The translations under genes were made by a program, and so were the position numbers. A DNA stretch of 22,652 bases from JBAYHN01 sp041666125 (GTDB taxonomy: Bacteria; Patescibacteriota; Gracilibacteria; UBA1369; UM-FILTER-53-11). The notes beneath the pieces were generated by a model that did no database searches, was not told the origin of the DNA, and saw only the letters and a list, made by a program, of their open reading frames with translations. This document shows, in pieces, positions 14,257-20,867 of the stretch; positions within the stretch are counted from its first letter, which is position 1, and every line of letters starts with the position of its first letter. The stretch is from NCBI GenBank assembly GCA_041666125.1, contig JBAYHN010000015.1, forward strand, positions 1-22,652. The letters are read 5' to 3'.

Positions 14257-14646
14257 ATGCAAAACGCAATTGCGATTGCTTCGGTGCTGGCACCGGTTTA
14301 TTTGGTGTTGGGTCTGTCACTTTTAATGTACGCAAAAGTGTGGAAAGGGATTATGGAAAGATGGGAAAAAGATCATTATGGGCTTTTTTCGATTATGTTT
14401 GGGGTAATGCTTATGGGCTTGGTAATGCTACAAATGTATCATTCGTGGGAATTGAATGTTTGGGTACTTGTTACCATTATGGGTTGGGCTGCGTTTATTA
14501 AAGGTGTGTCTTATTTTCTTGCTCCGGGTCCATGGATCACTGCCATTTTAAAGATGGGAAGCAAGACTTGGATGATGTATATAGGTGGAGTTTGCTCTCT
14601 TGCACTTGGTGTTTTTCTTGGTTATTACGCCTATATAGTTAAATAA
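14257..14646 (+). CDS. small integral membrane protein
   Basis: A 129-residue protein with four likely membrane helices (about 6-25, 42-61, 67-88 and 104-126) and short loops. It has many Met, Trp and Gly residues and no charged catalytic motif. I do not recognise the family. It is the last gene before a strong intrinsic terminator. Possible -10 elements are TATACT (14221-14226) and TAATAT (14232-14237), but no well-spaced -35 was found. Confidence 0.75.
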   Translation: MQNAIAIASVLAPVYLVLGLSLLMYAKVWKGIMERWEKDHYGLFSIMFGVMLMGLVMLQMYHSWELNVWVLVTIMGWAAFIKGVSYFLAPGPWITAILKMGSKTWMMYIGGVCSLALGVFLGYYAYIVK

Positions 14647-14668
14647 ATCTGTATTTTTTTGATTTTAT

Positions 14669-14700
14669 GCCGGTTTCTTTCAGGAGGAACCGGCTTTTTT
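14669..14700 (+). terminator. strong intrinsic terminator
   Basis: GCCGGTTTC (14669-14677) pairs with GGAACCGGC (14686-14694), 9 bp with one wobble and an 8-nt loop, then six T (14695-14700). It closes the gene group that ends at 14646 and separates it from rpsB. Confidence 0.9.
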
Positions 14701-14862
14701 GTATTATCTTGGGTTCTCTTGCATATTGGCTCGTTTTCCTTTACTTTGAATTAGCTTTTATTTAAGTCTTTCTTTTGATTGCTTCATCCTGCCACCGCCC
14801 CGCTTAGCGGGGCAGAGGGTCACGAAGCGAGTAGATAAAGGAAGGCAATAACCACAAGGATT
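14701..14862 (+). other. rpsB leader region with a GC-rich hairpin
   Basis: There is no ORF here. It must hold the rpsB promoter, but I see no convincing one; TTGCAT near 14719 has only a poor partner 17 bp later. The clear element is a perfect hairpin, GCCCCGC (14797-14803), loop TTA, GCGGGGC (14807-14813). A competing pairing, CTGCC (14789-14793) with GGCAG (14811-14815), is possible. Two purine-rich stretches follow: AAAGGAAGG (about 14837-14845) and AAGGA (14856-14860). In other bacteria S2 represses its own mRNA through a leader structure; whether this hairpin does so is inference. Confidence 0.45.
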
Positions 14863-15618
14863 ATGACAACAGATAAGAAAATGCTCGAGGAAATGCTCGA
14901 GGCCGCCTGCCATTTTGGCCACAAAGTTTCGAAGTGGAACCCAAAAATGCACAAGTATATTTACACAAAACGCGAGGGCGTTCATATTTTTGATCTTACA
15001 AAAACAAAGGCTGCTTTAGAGAAAGCCTGCGATTTTTTAAGAGAAACTGCCGCAAATGGTAAAGAAATCTTGATTGTATCCACAAAATTGCATGCAACTC
15101 GTCTTATGCGTGAGGCTGCAGAAAAATGCGAATGTCCATATGTTACACAAAAATGGATGCCTGGACTTCTTACGAATTTCGACACTATTAGAAAGAGAAT
15201 CAAATATTTCCGCGATTTAAAAGAGCAGAAGGCAAAGGGTGAATGGGAAGATAAATACACCAAAAAAGAGAGATTGGATCTTTCCCGCACTTTGGATAAG
15301 TTGGAAGATGCTTTCTCCGGTGTTCAGAATATGATGAAGTTGCCTGATGTGATTTTCGTTCTTGATTCCGTTAGAGATGTTTTGGCTCTCAAAGAAGCTA
15401 AGAGACTTGGAATTCCAACGGTTGGAATCTGTGATACTAATGCAGATCCTGATCTTCTTACTTGTCCTGTTCCTGGTAATGATGATGCCATAAGATCTCT
15501 ACGTTTCTTTATGGGCAAATTTACAGATGCCATCATCGAGGGCAAAAGGAAGAACACAAGCAGCGCTCCTGTAGTGCAGAAAACTAGACCTGTTCAAGTC
15601 AGCACACCTGTGGTATAA
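14863..15618 (+). CDS. rpsB: 30S ribosomal protein S2
   Basis: A 251-residue S2, a structural protein of the small ribosomal subunit. Conserved features are the N-terminal LEAACHFGHKVSKWNPKM stretch, the KYIYTKREGVHIFDLTKT segment, the WMPGLLTNFDTIRKR stretch, then PDVIFVLDSVRDVLALKEA and GIPTVGICDTNADP. A coiled-coil region lies at about 117-158. The C-terminal tail (GKRKNTSSAPVVQKTRPVQV) is low-complexity. Length is typical. AAGGA lies only 2 nt before the ATG, close for a functional Shine-Dalgarno sequence. The usual partner tsf is not immediately adjacent; two other genes intervene. Confidence 0.97.
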   Translation: MTTDKKMLEEMLEAACHFGHKVSKWNPKMHKYIYTKREGVHIFDLTKTKAALEKACDFLRETAANGKEILIVSTKLHATRLMREAAEKCECPYVTQKWMPGLLTNFDTIRKRIKYFRDLKEQKAKGEWEDKYTKKERLDLSRTLDKLEDAFSGVQNMMKLPDVIFVLDSVRDVLALKEAKRLGIPTVGICDTNADPDLLTCPVPGNDDAIRSLRFFMGKFTDAIIEGKRKNTSSAPVVQKTRPVQVSTPVV

Positions 15619-15640
15619 TAAATTGAAAGTTAATAACTTT
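15614..15640 (+). promoter_or_regulatory. -10 box and perfect palindrome before the DUF4870-like gene
   Basis: TATAAT (15614-15619) overlaps the rpsB stop codon. It is followed by AAAGTTA, A, TAACTTT (15626-15640), a perfect inverted repeat with 7-bp arms that would lie at the transcription start. No good -35 was found. The palindrome could be an operator or a chance AT-rich symmetry. Confidence 0.4.
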
Positions 15641-15646
15641 TAATTT

Positions 15647-16201
15647 ATGGCTGATCAAACAACTCCAATACAAACTCAAGCACCAGTTGAGAATTCTCCT
15701 GCTGCAGCTGTGGCAAATGTGCCGGCTCCAGGTTCTCCGGATAATGATGAGAAATTTTTTGCCGCTGTTGGTTATTTTTCTTTTTTGTTCGTAGTTCCGC
15801 TCATACTTAAGCCAAAAAGCGAGTATTGTAAATTTCATGCAAAACAGAGTATTGCTCTGTTTCTTATATCAATAGCTGTACTTTTTGTACTTGCTCTCAT
15901 TCCATCTATTGGTTCAATTTTTACATTGGGACTTTTTGCTCTTTATGTGATTGCTATCTTTAGGGCATATAAAGGTGAATTGTGGAAAATCCCTATGATT
16001 TCCAATTTTGCAGGCAAGATTGATATGAATGCGCTCTATGGCAAAACAGGGTCAACATTGGGCGTTATTTCAGGTTTAAAAGAAAAGGCTTCAGATATGG
16101 CTACTCAAGCTACTGGTGCTGTTGCCAACCTTGGCAAAAACGATAAAGAGGCACCTGCATCTGGTGAGGCACAGGCCCCGGCTCCTGATAAAAAGGCTTG
16201 A
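15647..16201 (+). CDS. DUF4870/Tic20-like membrane protein
   Basis: A 184-residue protein. The N-terminus is a disordered Ala/Pro/Gln-rich tail (1-33). A core of about three membrane helices follows (roughly 39-54, 68-87 and 91-108), with FFAAVGYFSFLFVVPLIL and the polar SEYCKFHAKQSIAL segment between helices. That F-x-x-x-HA-x-QS pattern is characteristic of DUF4870/Tic20-like small membrane proteins. The C-terminus is an amphipathic then Ala/Pro-rich tail. The function of the bacterial family is unknown. It is inserted between rpsB and tsf. Confidence 0.75.
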   Translation: MADQTTPIQTQAPVENSPAAAVANVPAPGSPDNDEKFFAAVGYFSFLFVVPLILKPKSEYCKFHAKQSIALFLISIAVLFVLALIPSIGSIFTLGLFALYVIAIFRAYKGELWKIPMISNFAGKIDMNALYGKTGSTLGVISGLKEKASDMATQATGAVANLGKNDKEAPASGEAQAPAPDKKA

Positions 16202-16230
16202 TTTGTCTTTAGCATTTAGGTAAATTCATG

Positions 16231-16250
16231 CCTGCGTGTTTTTTTGCAGG
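16231..16250 (+). terminator. weak hairpin after the DUF4870-like gene
   Basis: CCTGC (16231-16235) and GCAGG (16246-16250) enclose a T-rich loop; TTAGTTTG follows. The stem is only 5 bp and the T-tract lies in the loop rather than after the stem, so termination is doubtful. Confidence 0.25.
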
Positions 16251-16261
16251 TTAGTTTGTAC

Positions 16262-16289
16262 TTGACATATGTTAATTACCTGATACAAT
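16262..16289 (+). promoter_or_regulatory. promoter for the DGHPI-repeat protein gene
   Basis: Consensus TTGACA (16262-16267), a 16-bp spacer, then TACAAT (16284-16289), five of six matches to the consensus -10. The start of transcription is expected near 16296, giving a 5' leader of about 26 nt. This is one of the strongest promoters by eye. Confidence 0.75.
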
Positions 16290-16321
16290 TCACGAGCTTT
16301 ATTATCTAAAACAATTATTTT

Positions 16322-16717
16322 ATGGCAGAGACACCTATAACGATAGATGGTCATCCTATAGAATCAAATGTTAGTAGTTATCAAAATGATGTAGCTCAGC
16401 CTTCGTTGCCAGTATCAGATACTGCTGTGGCTATTGGTTCTTTTTTAACGGTTGATGGTCATCCTATAACAGAAGCAGAAGATGTTTCTGCTGAGCAAAG
16501 GCAACAAAAGCAAGCGGATCATGAGATACAGCAGGCTAAATCAGCAAAGCAATCTTCTTATGATGCTCACACTGCACCTATGCCAGCAATTGCGAAACAT
16601 GAGCCTATGGATATAGAGTTAGGGCATCAACCAGTAGATAAACTTGCGTTACGCTTTCAGCTTGAAGCGTGGATGGCGAGTAGAATTGGTGGTTCTACAG
16701 ACCTGTGCTGTGGATAA
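16322..16717 (+). CDS. hypothetical protein with duplicated DGHPI motif
   Basis: A 131-residue polar protein without a signal peptide or membrane helix. The first half carries two copies of a short motif, ITIDGHPIESN (about 6-16) and LTVDGHPITEA (about 42-52), encoded by an exact 15-nt repeat at 16346-16360 and 16454-16468. A Gln/Lys/Ala-rich, probably disordered middle follows. The C-terminal helix LALRFQLEAWMASRIGG (about 108-124) is followed by two cysteines. I know no family. It has its own strong promoter and terminator, so it is a single-gene unit between rpsB and tsf. Confidence 0.7.
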   Translation: MAETPITIDGHPIESNVSSYQNDVAQPSLPVSDTAVAIGSFLTVDGHPITEAEDVSAEQRQQKQADHEIQQAKSAKQSSYDAHTAPMPAIAKHEPMDIELGHQPVDKLALRFQLEAWMASRIGGSTDLCCG

Positions 16718-16739
16718 AATTATCTTAAATTAATATATT

Positions 16740-16774
16740 GGGCCAAAGCTTGAAAAAGTTTTGGCTCTTTTTTT
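16740..16774 (+). terminator. intrinsic terminator after the DGHPI-repeat gene
   Basis: GGGCCAAA (16740-16747) pairs with TTTGGCTC (16760-16767) with one G-T wobble, then seven T (16768-16774). It separates the hypothetical gene from tsf. Confidence 0.85.
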
Positions 16775-16777
16775 ATC

Positions 16778-16806
16778 TTGCCTTTTTACCTTAAAAACAG
16801 TAAAGT
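16778..16806 (+). promoter_or_regulatory. tsf promoter candidate
   Basis: TTGCCT (16778-16783), a 17-bp spacer, TAAAGT (16801-16806), ending 10 nt before the tsf ATG at 16817. Matches are moderate (four of six in each box), but the position directly after a terminator and the leaderless spacing support it. Confidence 0.45.
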
Positions 16807-16816
16807 TTTTGCGCAT

Positions 16817-17407
16817 ATGACTAATATTACAGCTGAACAAATCAAGGGACTAAGGCAAAAAACAGGTGTTTCCATGCAATCTTGCAAAAAAGCTTTGGAA
16901 GAATGCAAAGGAGACGAATCAAAGGCAATTGACCTACTGCGCAAAAAAGGCGAAGCCAAATCGGTAGAACGCAGCGAAAGGTCAACCAGCCAAGGAGTTG
17001 TAACTTCTTATATTCACACAAACAACAAGCTTGGAGTTTTGCTTCAACTTGGATGTGAAACGGACTTTGTTGCCCGTGGTGAAGATTTTCAGAATTTGGC
17101 AAAGGAAATTGCGATGCACATTGCAGCTATGAATCCGCTTTGTATTGCTTTGCAGGATGTTTCTCCGGAACTAATTGAGAAAGAGAAAGAAATTTGGAAG
17201 GCTCAACTTGCAAAAGAAGGTAAGCCGGAAAAAATGTTCGATAAAATTATTGAAGGAAAAGAGAAAAAGTTCCGCGAAGAAGTTGCTTTGATGGGTCAAC
17301 CATTCATCAAAAATCCGGAATTAACTATAGAAAAGATGATTTCGGATGCGATGCTCAAGATTGGGGAAAACATCAAAGTTATGCGCTTTACACGCTATAA
17401 CTTCTAA
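16817..17407 (+). CDS. tsf: elongation factor Ts
   Basis: A 196-residue EF-Ts, the nucleotide exchange factor for EF-Tu. The UBA-like N-terminal domain (about 1-50) reads ITAEQIKGLRQKTGVSMQSC and the KALEECKGDESKAIDLLRKKG stretch. The core has the exchange motif TDFVAR (82-87). The C-terminal end (MLKIGENIKVMRFTRYNF) is conserved. It is shorter than E. coli EF-Ts (about 280 residues) and close to the short single-core form of Thermus, so this is a natural short version and not a truncation. ATG 16817 is chosen over an in-frame ATG at 16778, because the extra residues are not family-like and the promoter lies within them. Confidence 0.95.
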   Translation: MTNITAEQIKGLRQKTGVSMQSCKKALEECKGDESKAIDLLRKKGEAKSVERSERSTSQGVVTSYIHTNNKLGVLLQLGCETDFVARGEDFQNLAKEIAMHIAAMNPLCIALQDVSPELIEKEKEIWKAQLAKEGKPEKMFDKIIEGKEKKFREEVALMGQPFIKNPELTIEKMISDAMLKIGENIKVMRFTRYNF

Positions 17408-17422
17408 TAGGTGGCAAAAAAT

Positions 17423-18628
17423 ATGTCTACGACTACCATTGCACAAATCCTAAAGGATTTAAAAGGCGGCAAAATGGTTATTCTTGCCGACGACGAAGAT
17501 CGTGAGAACGAGGGCGATTTGGTTTTTGCTGCCCAATTTGTGACGCCGGAAAAGATAGCCTTTATGGCAAAGCACGGACGTGGACTTATTTGTGTTCCGC
17601 TGACCAAAAAACGCGCAACTGAGCTTAGTTTGCCTCTTATGGCAGAAGATAACAGCGCGCCGCTACAGTGCAATTTTACAGTCTCTGTGGATGCAAAGCG
17701 TGAAGTGAAAACCGGAATTTCTGCGCAAGATCGCACTGCGACAATTCTAGCCCTGCTGGATGAAAAGTCGCGGCCGGTGGATTTTGCTCGTCCAGGCCAC
17801 ATTTTTCCGCTAATCGCCCGCGATGGCGGATTGCTTGTGCGCAGTGGCCACACAGAAGGTTCAATTGACCTTATGAAAATGGCCGGCCTAAAAGAAATGG
17901 CCGTAATTTGCGAAATAATGGGTGATGATGGGAAAATGCTTTCCGGTGCTGCGCTGGATAAATTTGGCAAAAAGCATGGAATTAAAATAACTTCCATTCA
18001 AGCGCTGATCGCAGAAAAAGTTAAGCATGAAAAACTAATTGAGTGTGCGGTGCAGACGCGTTTGCCAACTATTTATGGCGAGTTTAAGGTTTATGTTTAT
18101 AAATCAAAGACCGATGGAAAGGAGCACATAGCGCTTGTTAAGGGGAATCCTTCCAAAAAGAAACCAACCCTTGTTAGAGTGCATAGCGAATGCATTACCG
18201 GAGAAGTTTTTGGATCAGTTCGCTGCGATTGCCAGAGCCAGCTTGATTTGGCCCTTAGGCGCATTGCAGAGGAAGGTGAAGGCGTATTCCTATATATGAG
18301 GCAGGAAGGCCGTGGAATAGGTTTAATTAACAAATTAAAGGCCTATAATTTGCAGAATAAGGGTTACGACACGGTTGAGGCCAATAAAAAACTTGGGTTT
18401 AAGGCCGATCTTCGTGAATATGGCATTGGCGCGCAGATTCTTGTGGACCTTGGAGTTTCTAAAATGCGCTTGATGACAAATAATCCTCAAAAAATAATTG
18501 GATTGGACGGATATGGACTTAAAATTGTTGAGCGCGTGCAAATAGAAATTAAGTCGAGATCAAAACAGGATAAAAAATATTTAAAGACGAAGAAGAATAA
18601 AATGGGACACATGCTGTTTAATGTTTAG
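17423..18628 (+). CDS. ribBA: bifunctional DHBP synthase / GTP cyclohydrolase II
   Basis: A 401-residue fusion supplying both precursors of riboflavin. The N-terminal domain (1-about 200) converts ribulose 5-phosphate to 3,4-dihydroxy-2-butanone 4-phosphate; it shows DDEDRENEGD (23-32) and RSGHTEGSIDL (140-150). The C-terminal domain (about 205-401) opens GTP to the diaminopyrimidine; it has zinc ligands C257, C268 and C270 in the SECITGEVFGSVRCDC stretch and RQEGRGIGL (293-301). ATG 17423 is preferred over GTG 17411, because AGGTGG (17409-17414) sits 8 nt before it. This is the clearest Shine-Dalgarno sequence in the window. The gene follows tsf by 15 bp, so co-transcription is likely, and ribD follows after 2 bp. 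Confidence 0.96.
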   Translation: MSTTTIAQILKDLKGGKMVILADDEDRENEGDLVFAAQFVTPEKIAFMAKHGRGLICVPLTKKRATELSLPLMAEDNSAPLQCNFTVSVDAKREVKTGISAQDRTATILALLDEKSRPVDFARPGHIFPLIARDGGLLVRSGHTEGSIDLMKMAGLKEMAVICEIMGDDGKMLSGAALDKFGKKHGIKITSIQALIAEKVKHEKLIECAVQTRLPTIYGEFKVYVYKSKTDGKEHIALVKGNPSKKKPTLVRVHSECITGEVFGSVRCDCQSQLDLALRRIAEEGEGVFLYMRQEGRGIGLINKLKAYNLQNKGYDTVEANKKLGFKADLREYGIGAQILVDLGVSKMRLMTNNPQKIIGLDGYGLKIVERVQIEIKSRSKQDKKYLKTKKNKMGHMLFNV

Positions 18629-18630
18629 CT

Positions 18631-19737
18631 ATGGAATTTTCTACGCAGGACAATGAAAATATGGAATTGGCGCTTGAGCTGGCCAAAAAAGGAGAAGGCT
18701 CAGTCTCCCCTAACCCGCTTGTTGGCGCGGTTATTGTTAAAAATGGAAAAGTTGTTGCGAGTGGCTGGCATAAAAAGTTTGGGAATGATCATGCGGAAGT
18801 AGTTGCGCTAAAAAATGCAAAAGCTAAGAAAGTGAGTGTGTCCGGATCCACGCTTTATGTGAATTTGGAGCCATGTAGCCATTTTGGCAAAACTCCGCCG
18901 TGCGCCGATGCAATAATAGAATCCGGAATTAAAAAAGTTGTCGTTGCCATGAAAGATCCAAATCCGCTTGTGAGTGGAAAAGGAATTAGAAAGTTAATAG
19001 AGGCTGGAATTGAAGTTAAAGTTGGATGTTTTAAAAAAGAGGCTCAAAAATTAAATGAAAAATTTGCAAAATGGATTTCTACTAAAATTCCTTTTGTAGC
19101 CATTAAGTTTGCAATGAGCTTGGATGGAAAGATTGCGACTAGAACCGGAGATTCCAAGTGGATAAGCTCAGAAGCTTCACGCAAGTTGGTGCATGAATTG
19201 CGCGACAGCTACGATGCAATTTTGGTTGGGCGAAATACTGTTGCTAAGGATAATCCTGTGCTAAAAGGCATAAAACGCGAGCCAAAGCGAATTATCTTGG
19301 ATTCAAAACTTGTGCTGTCGCCGAATTCAAATGTTTTTAGGGATTCAAATGTTGTGGTTTTTACTACAAGTGCTGCACCGCAATCAAAAATAAAATTATT
19401 TGAGAAGAAAAATATAAACGTTGTGATTTTTAAAGATAAAATCGACATAAAGCCGCTTCTTAAATATTTGGGAGAAATTGGAATAAGCAGCGTTTTTGTG
19501 GAAGGAGGCTCGGAAATTTTTGGCTCATTTATAGACAGCCGCGCAGTTGATAAAGTTTATTGTTTTATTTCTCCGAAAATAATTGGCGGAGCAGGTGCAA
19601 AAACGGCAATTGCCGGAAAAGGCGCAGATATGGTTAAAAATGCACTAAATTTTAATAATTCATCCTTTAAACAAATAGGTCAGGATGTTTTGGTTGAGGC
19701 TTCTGTGAAATCCGAAGGCTTTTCTTCAGCTGTATAA
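18631..19737 (+). CDS. ribD: riboflavin-specific deaminase/reductase
   Basis: A 368-residue bifunctional enzyme for the two steps after GTP cyclohydrolase II. The N-terminal cytidine-deaminase-like domain has the zinc site HAE (54-56) with C82 and C91 in EPCSHFGKTPPC. The C-terminal reductase domain (about 146-368) contains FAMSLDGKIATRTGDSKWIS and the GRNTVAKDNP segment, typical of the NADPH-binding RibD C-terminus. It starts 2 bp after ribBA and is surely in the same transcript. Neither ribE (riboflavin synthase) nor ribH (lumazine synthase) is present nearby. Its last 58 bp overlap the 3' end of the opposing AI-2E-family gene. Confidence 0.95.
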   Translation: MEFSTQDNENMELALELAKKGEGSVSPNPLVGAVIVKNGKVVASGWHKKFGNDHAEVVALKNAKAKKVSVSGSTLYVNLEPCSHFGKTPPCADAIIESGIKKVVVAMKDPNPLVSGKGIRKLIEAGIEVKVGCFKKEAQKLNEKFAKWISTKIPFVAIKFAMSLDGKIATRTGDSKWISSEASRKLVHELRDSYDAILVGRNTVAKDNPVLKGIKREPKRIILDSKLVLSPNSNVFRDSNVVVFTTSAAPQSKIKLFEKKNINVVIFKDKIDIKPLLKYLGEIGISSVFVEGGSEIFGSFIDSRAVDKVYCFISPKIIGGAGAKTAIAGKGADMVKNALNFNNSSFKQIGQDVLVEASVKSEGFSSAV

Positions 19738-20762
19738 ATATTGAGGAAAGAAAGCAGAGCAGCAAGAACCATAGGTGCAATAATTGCTCCTTTTAGACCA
19801 AAAACCATAAGTCCCCCGATTACCACAATGAATGTTGCGAGTGGATAAATCTTTGTCTGTTTTGAAATCAAAAATGGTTTAATTAGATTGTCTACAAATG
19901 CGACGATTAGTCCGCCCCATATCAAAAGAAATATCCCTGCTAAATAATGCCCTGAAATAAATAATAAATAAATGCCTGCTGGTAGCCAAATTATTCCTGT
20001 GCCGCCAACTGGCAGCATTCCAAAGAATCCCATTATTGTGCCCCAAAAGATTGGATTACCTACTCCCGCAATCCAAAGTCCGATTCCGCCCAAGATCCCC
20101 TGCACTATTGCGGTGAAAAATATTCCATATAGCATCCCCAAGCAAACTTGTCTGAATTGGCTAAAAATTTGTTGGCCATATGGCATTGGGAGTGGGGTCA
20201 TTTTCTCTGCCCTTGCAATTAAATATTTGCCGTCTTTGTAAAAGAAAAACATCGTGAATACAAGCAGGAAAAAATTGATTATTAACCAAACAATGCTCTT
20301 TAAAAGAAGTGTGCTTTGTTGAACCAGCAATGTGGAAAATGTTTGTGCGGATTGTGTTATGTAAGGAATTATATCTATCTGAGGAACTCCCATTTTTGCG
20401 CTTAATTTTACCAATTTACCTATAAATGAGTTTAAGTTGAATTTGCTTTCGCGAAGCCATGAATCAAAACCTTGATAGGTAGAAACCGCTTCTTGCGAAA
20501 GAAGTAGAATGAATAATATAAAAACTATGCTAAAAAGAACGCCTATTGAAAGTGACATTATTATTGATGCCACTACTTTATGTCCTCGTACCTTTTTTAA
20601 AATCCAGTTATAAATTGGGTATGTTCCAGTGACCAAAATTGCCGCCAGTAAAAGGGTTGTTAGGAACGGAGAGACAACAATTCCAAGAAAAACAAATGAA
20701 GCGAGTATTGCGATATGTAAAAAATTTAATTGAAATGGCTTCATTGCGATTATGTTATTCAT
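19680..20762 (-). CDS. AI-2E family (PerM-like) transporter
   Basis: A 360-residue, multi-helix membrane protein. An early pair of helices (about 14-48) is followed by a helical loop region and a C-terminal cluster of helices from about 205. Family marks are LLKSIVWLIINFFLLVFTMFFFYKDG (described as the transmembrane run before the KDG turn), GFFGMLPVGGTGIIWLPAG (about 242-260) and DNLIKPFLIS (about 290-299). The family includes putative exporters of autoinducer-2 and Na+/H+ antiporters; the substrate here is unknown. ATG 20762 is supported by TAGAAT 9 nt upstream; an in-frame ATG at 20744 is possible. The 3' end overlaps ribD. Confidence 0.9.
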   Translation of the reverse strand: MNNIIAMKPFQLNFLHIAILASFVFLGIVVSPFLTTLLLAAILVTGTYPIYNWILKKVRGHKVVASIIMSLSIGVLFSIVFILFILLLSQEAVSTYQGFDSWLRESKFNLNSFIGKLVKLSAKMGVPQIDIIPYITQSAQTFSTLLVQQSTLLLKSIVWLIINFFLLVFTMFFFYKDGKYLIARAEKMTPLPMPYGQQIFSQFRQVCLGMLYGIFFTAIVQGILGGIGLWIAGVGNPIFWGTIMGFFGMLPVGGTGIIWLPAGIYLLFISGHYLAGIFLLIWGGLIVAFVDNLIKPFLISKQTKIYPLATFIVVIGGLMVFGLKGAIIAPMVLAALLSFLNIYTAEEKPSDFTEASTKTS

Positions 20763-20771
20763 AATGCCTTC

Positions 20772-20777
20772 ATTCTA
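20772..20777 (-). promoter_or_regulatory. -10 box for the AI-2E family gene
   Basis: TAGAAT on the minus strand (five of six matches), preceded by TG and ending 9 nt before the ATG at 20762. No clear -35; the place where one would be is inside the hairpin at 20786-20814. Confidence 0.4.
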
Positions 20778-20785
20778 CAGAAAAT

Positions 20786-20814
20786 CCGGCCCTAAGAGCA
20801 ACTCTTAAAGCCGG
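20786..20814 (-). repeat. two-part hairpin downstream of murJ
   Basis: CCGGC (20786-20790) pairs with GCCGG (20810-20814), and TAAGAG (20793-20798) with CTCTTA (20802-20807), with a 2x2 internal loop and a 3-nt terminal loop. Read leftward it is followed by ATTTTCTG, so it may act as a terminator for murJ, or as part of the AI-2E gene's control region. Confidence 0.5.
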
Positions 20815-20816
20815 AA

Positions 20817-20864
20817 GTGCCTTGAAATAGTGGAAATTATAAAAAAGATCCAATTTCAAGGCAC
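20817..20864 (-). repeat. 12-bp perfect inverted repeat after murJ
   Basis: GTGCCTTGAAAT (20817-20828) and ATTTCAAGGCAC (20853-20864) are perfect reverse complements separated by 24 nt. In the leftward direction the loop contains six T and a TATAAT. It begins 3 bp after the murJ stop codon. It may be an RNA stem at the murJ mRNA end, or flanks of a small element. Confidence 0.55.
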
Positions 20865-20867
20865 CCT

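Noticed and set aside
14789..14845. tRNA-like fold in the rpsB leader
   Set aside because: There is a single good stem, and no anticodon arm or T-loop consensus.
17411..17422. GTG start for ribBA
   Set aside because: The GTG is part of the AGGTGG Shine-Dalgarno sequence of ATG 17423.
17404..17997. 197-codon leftward ORF antisense to ribBA
   Set aside because: Its translation is Ser/Pro/Arg-rich without motifs, while ribBA on the other strand has all catalytic motifs.
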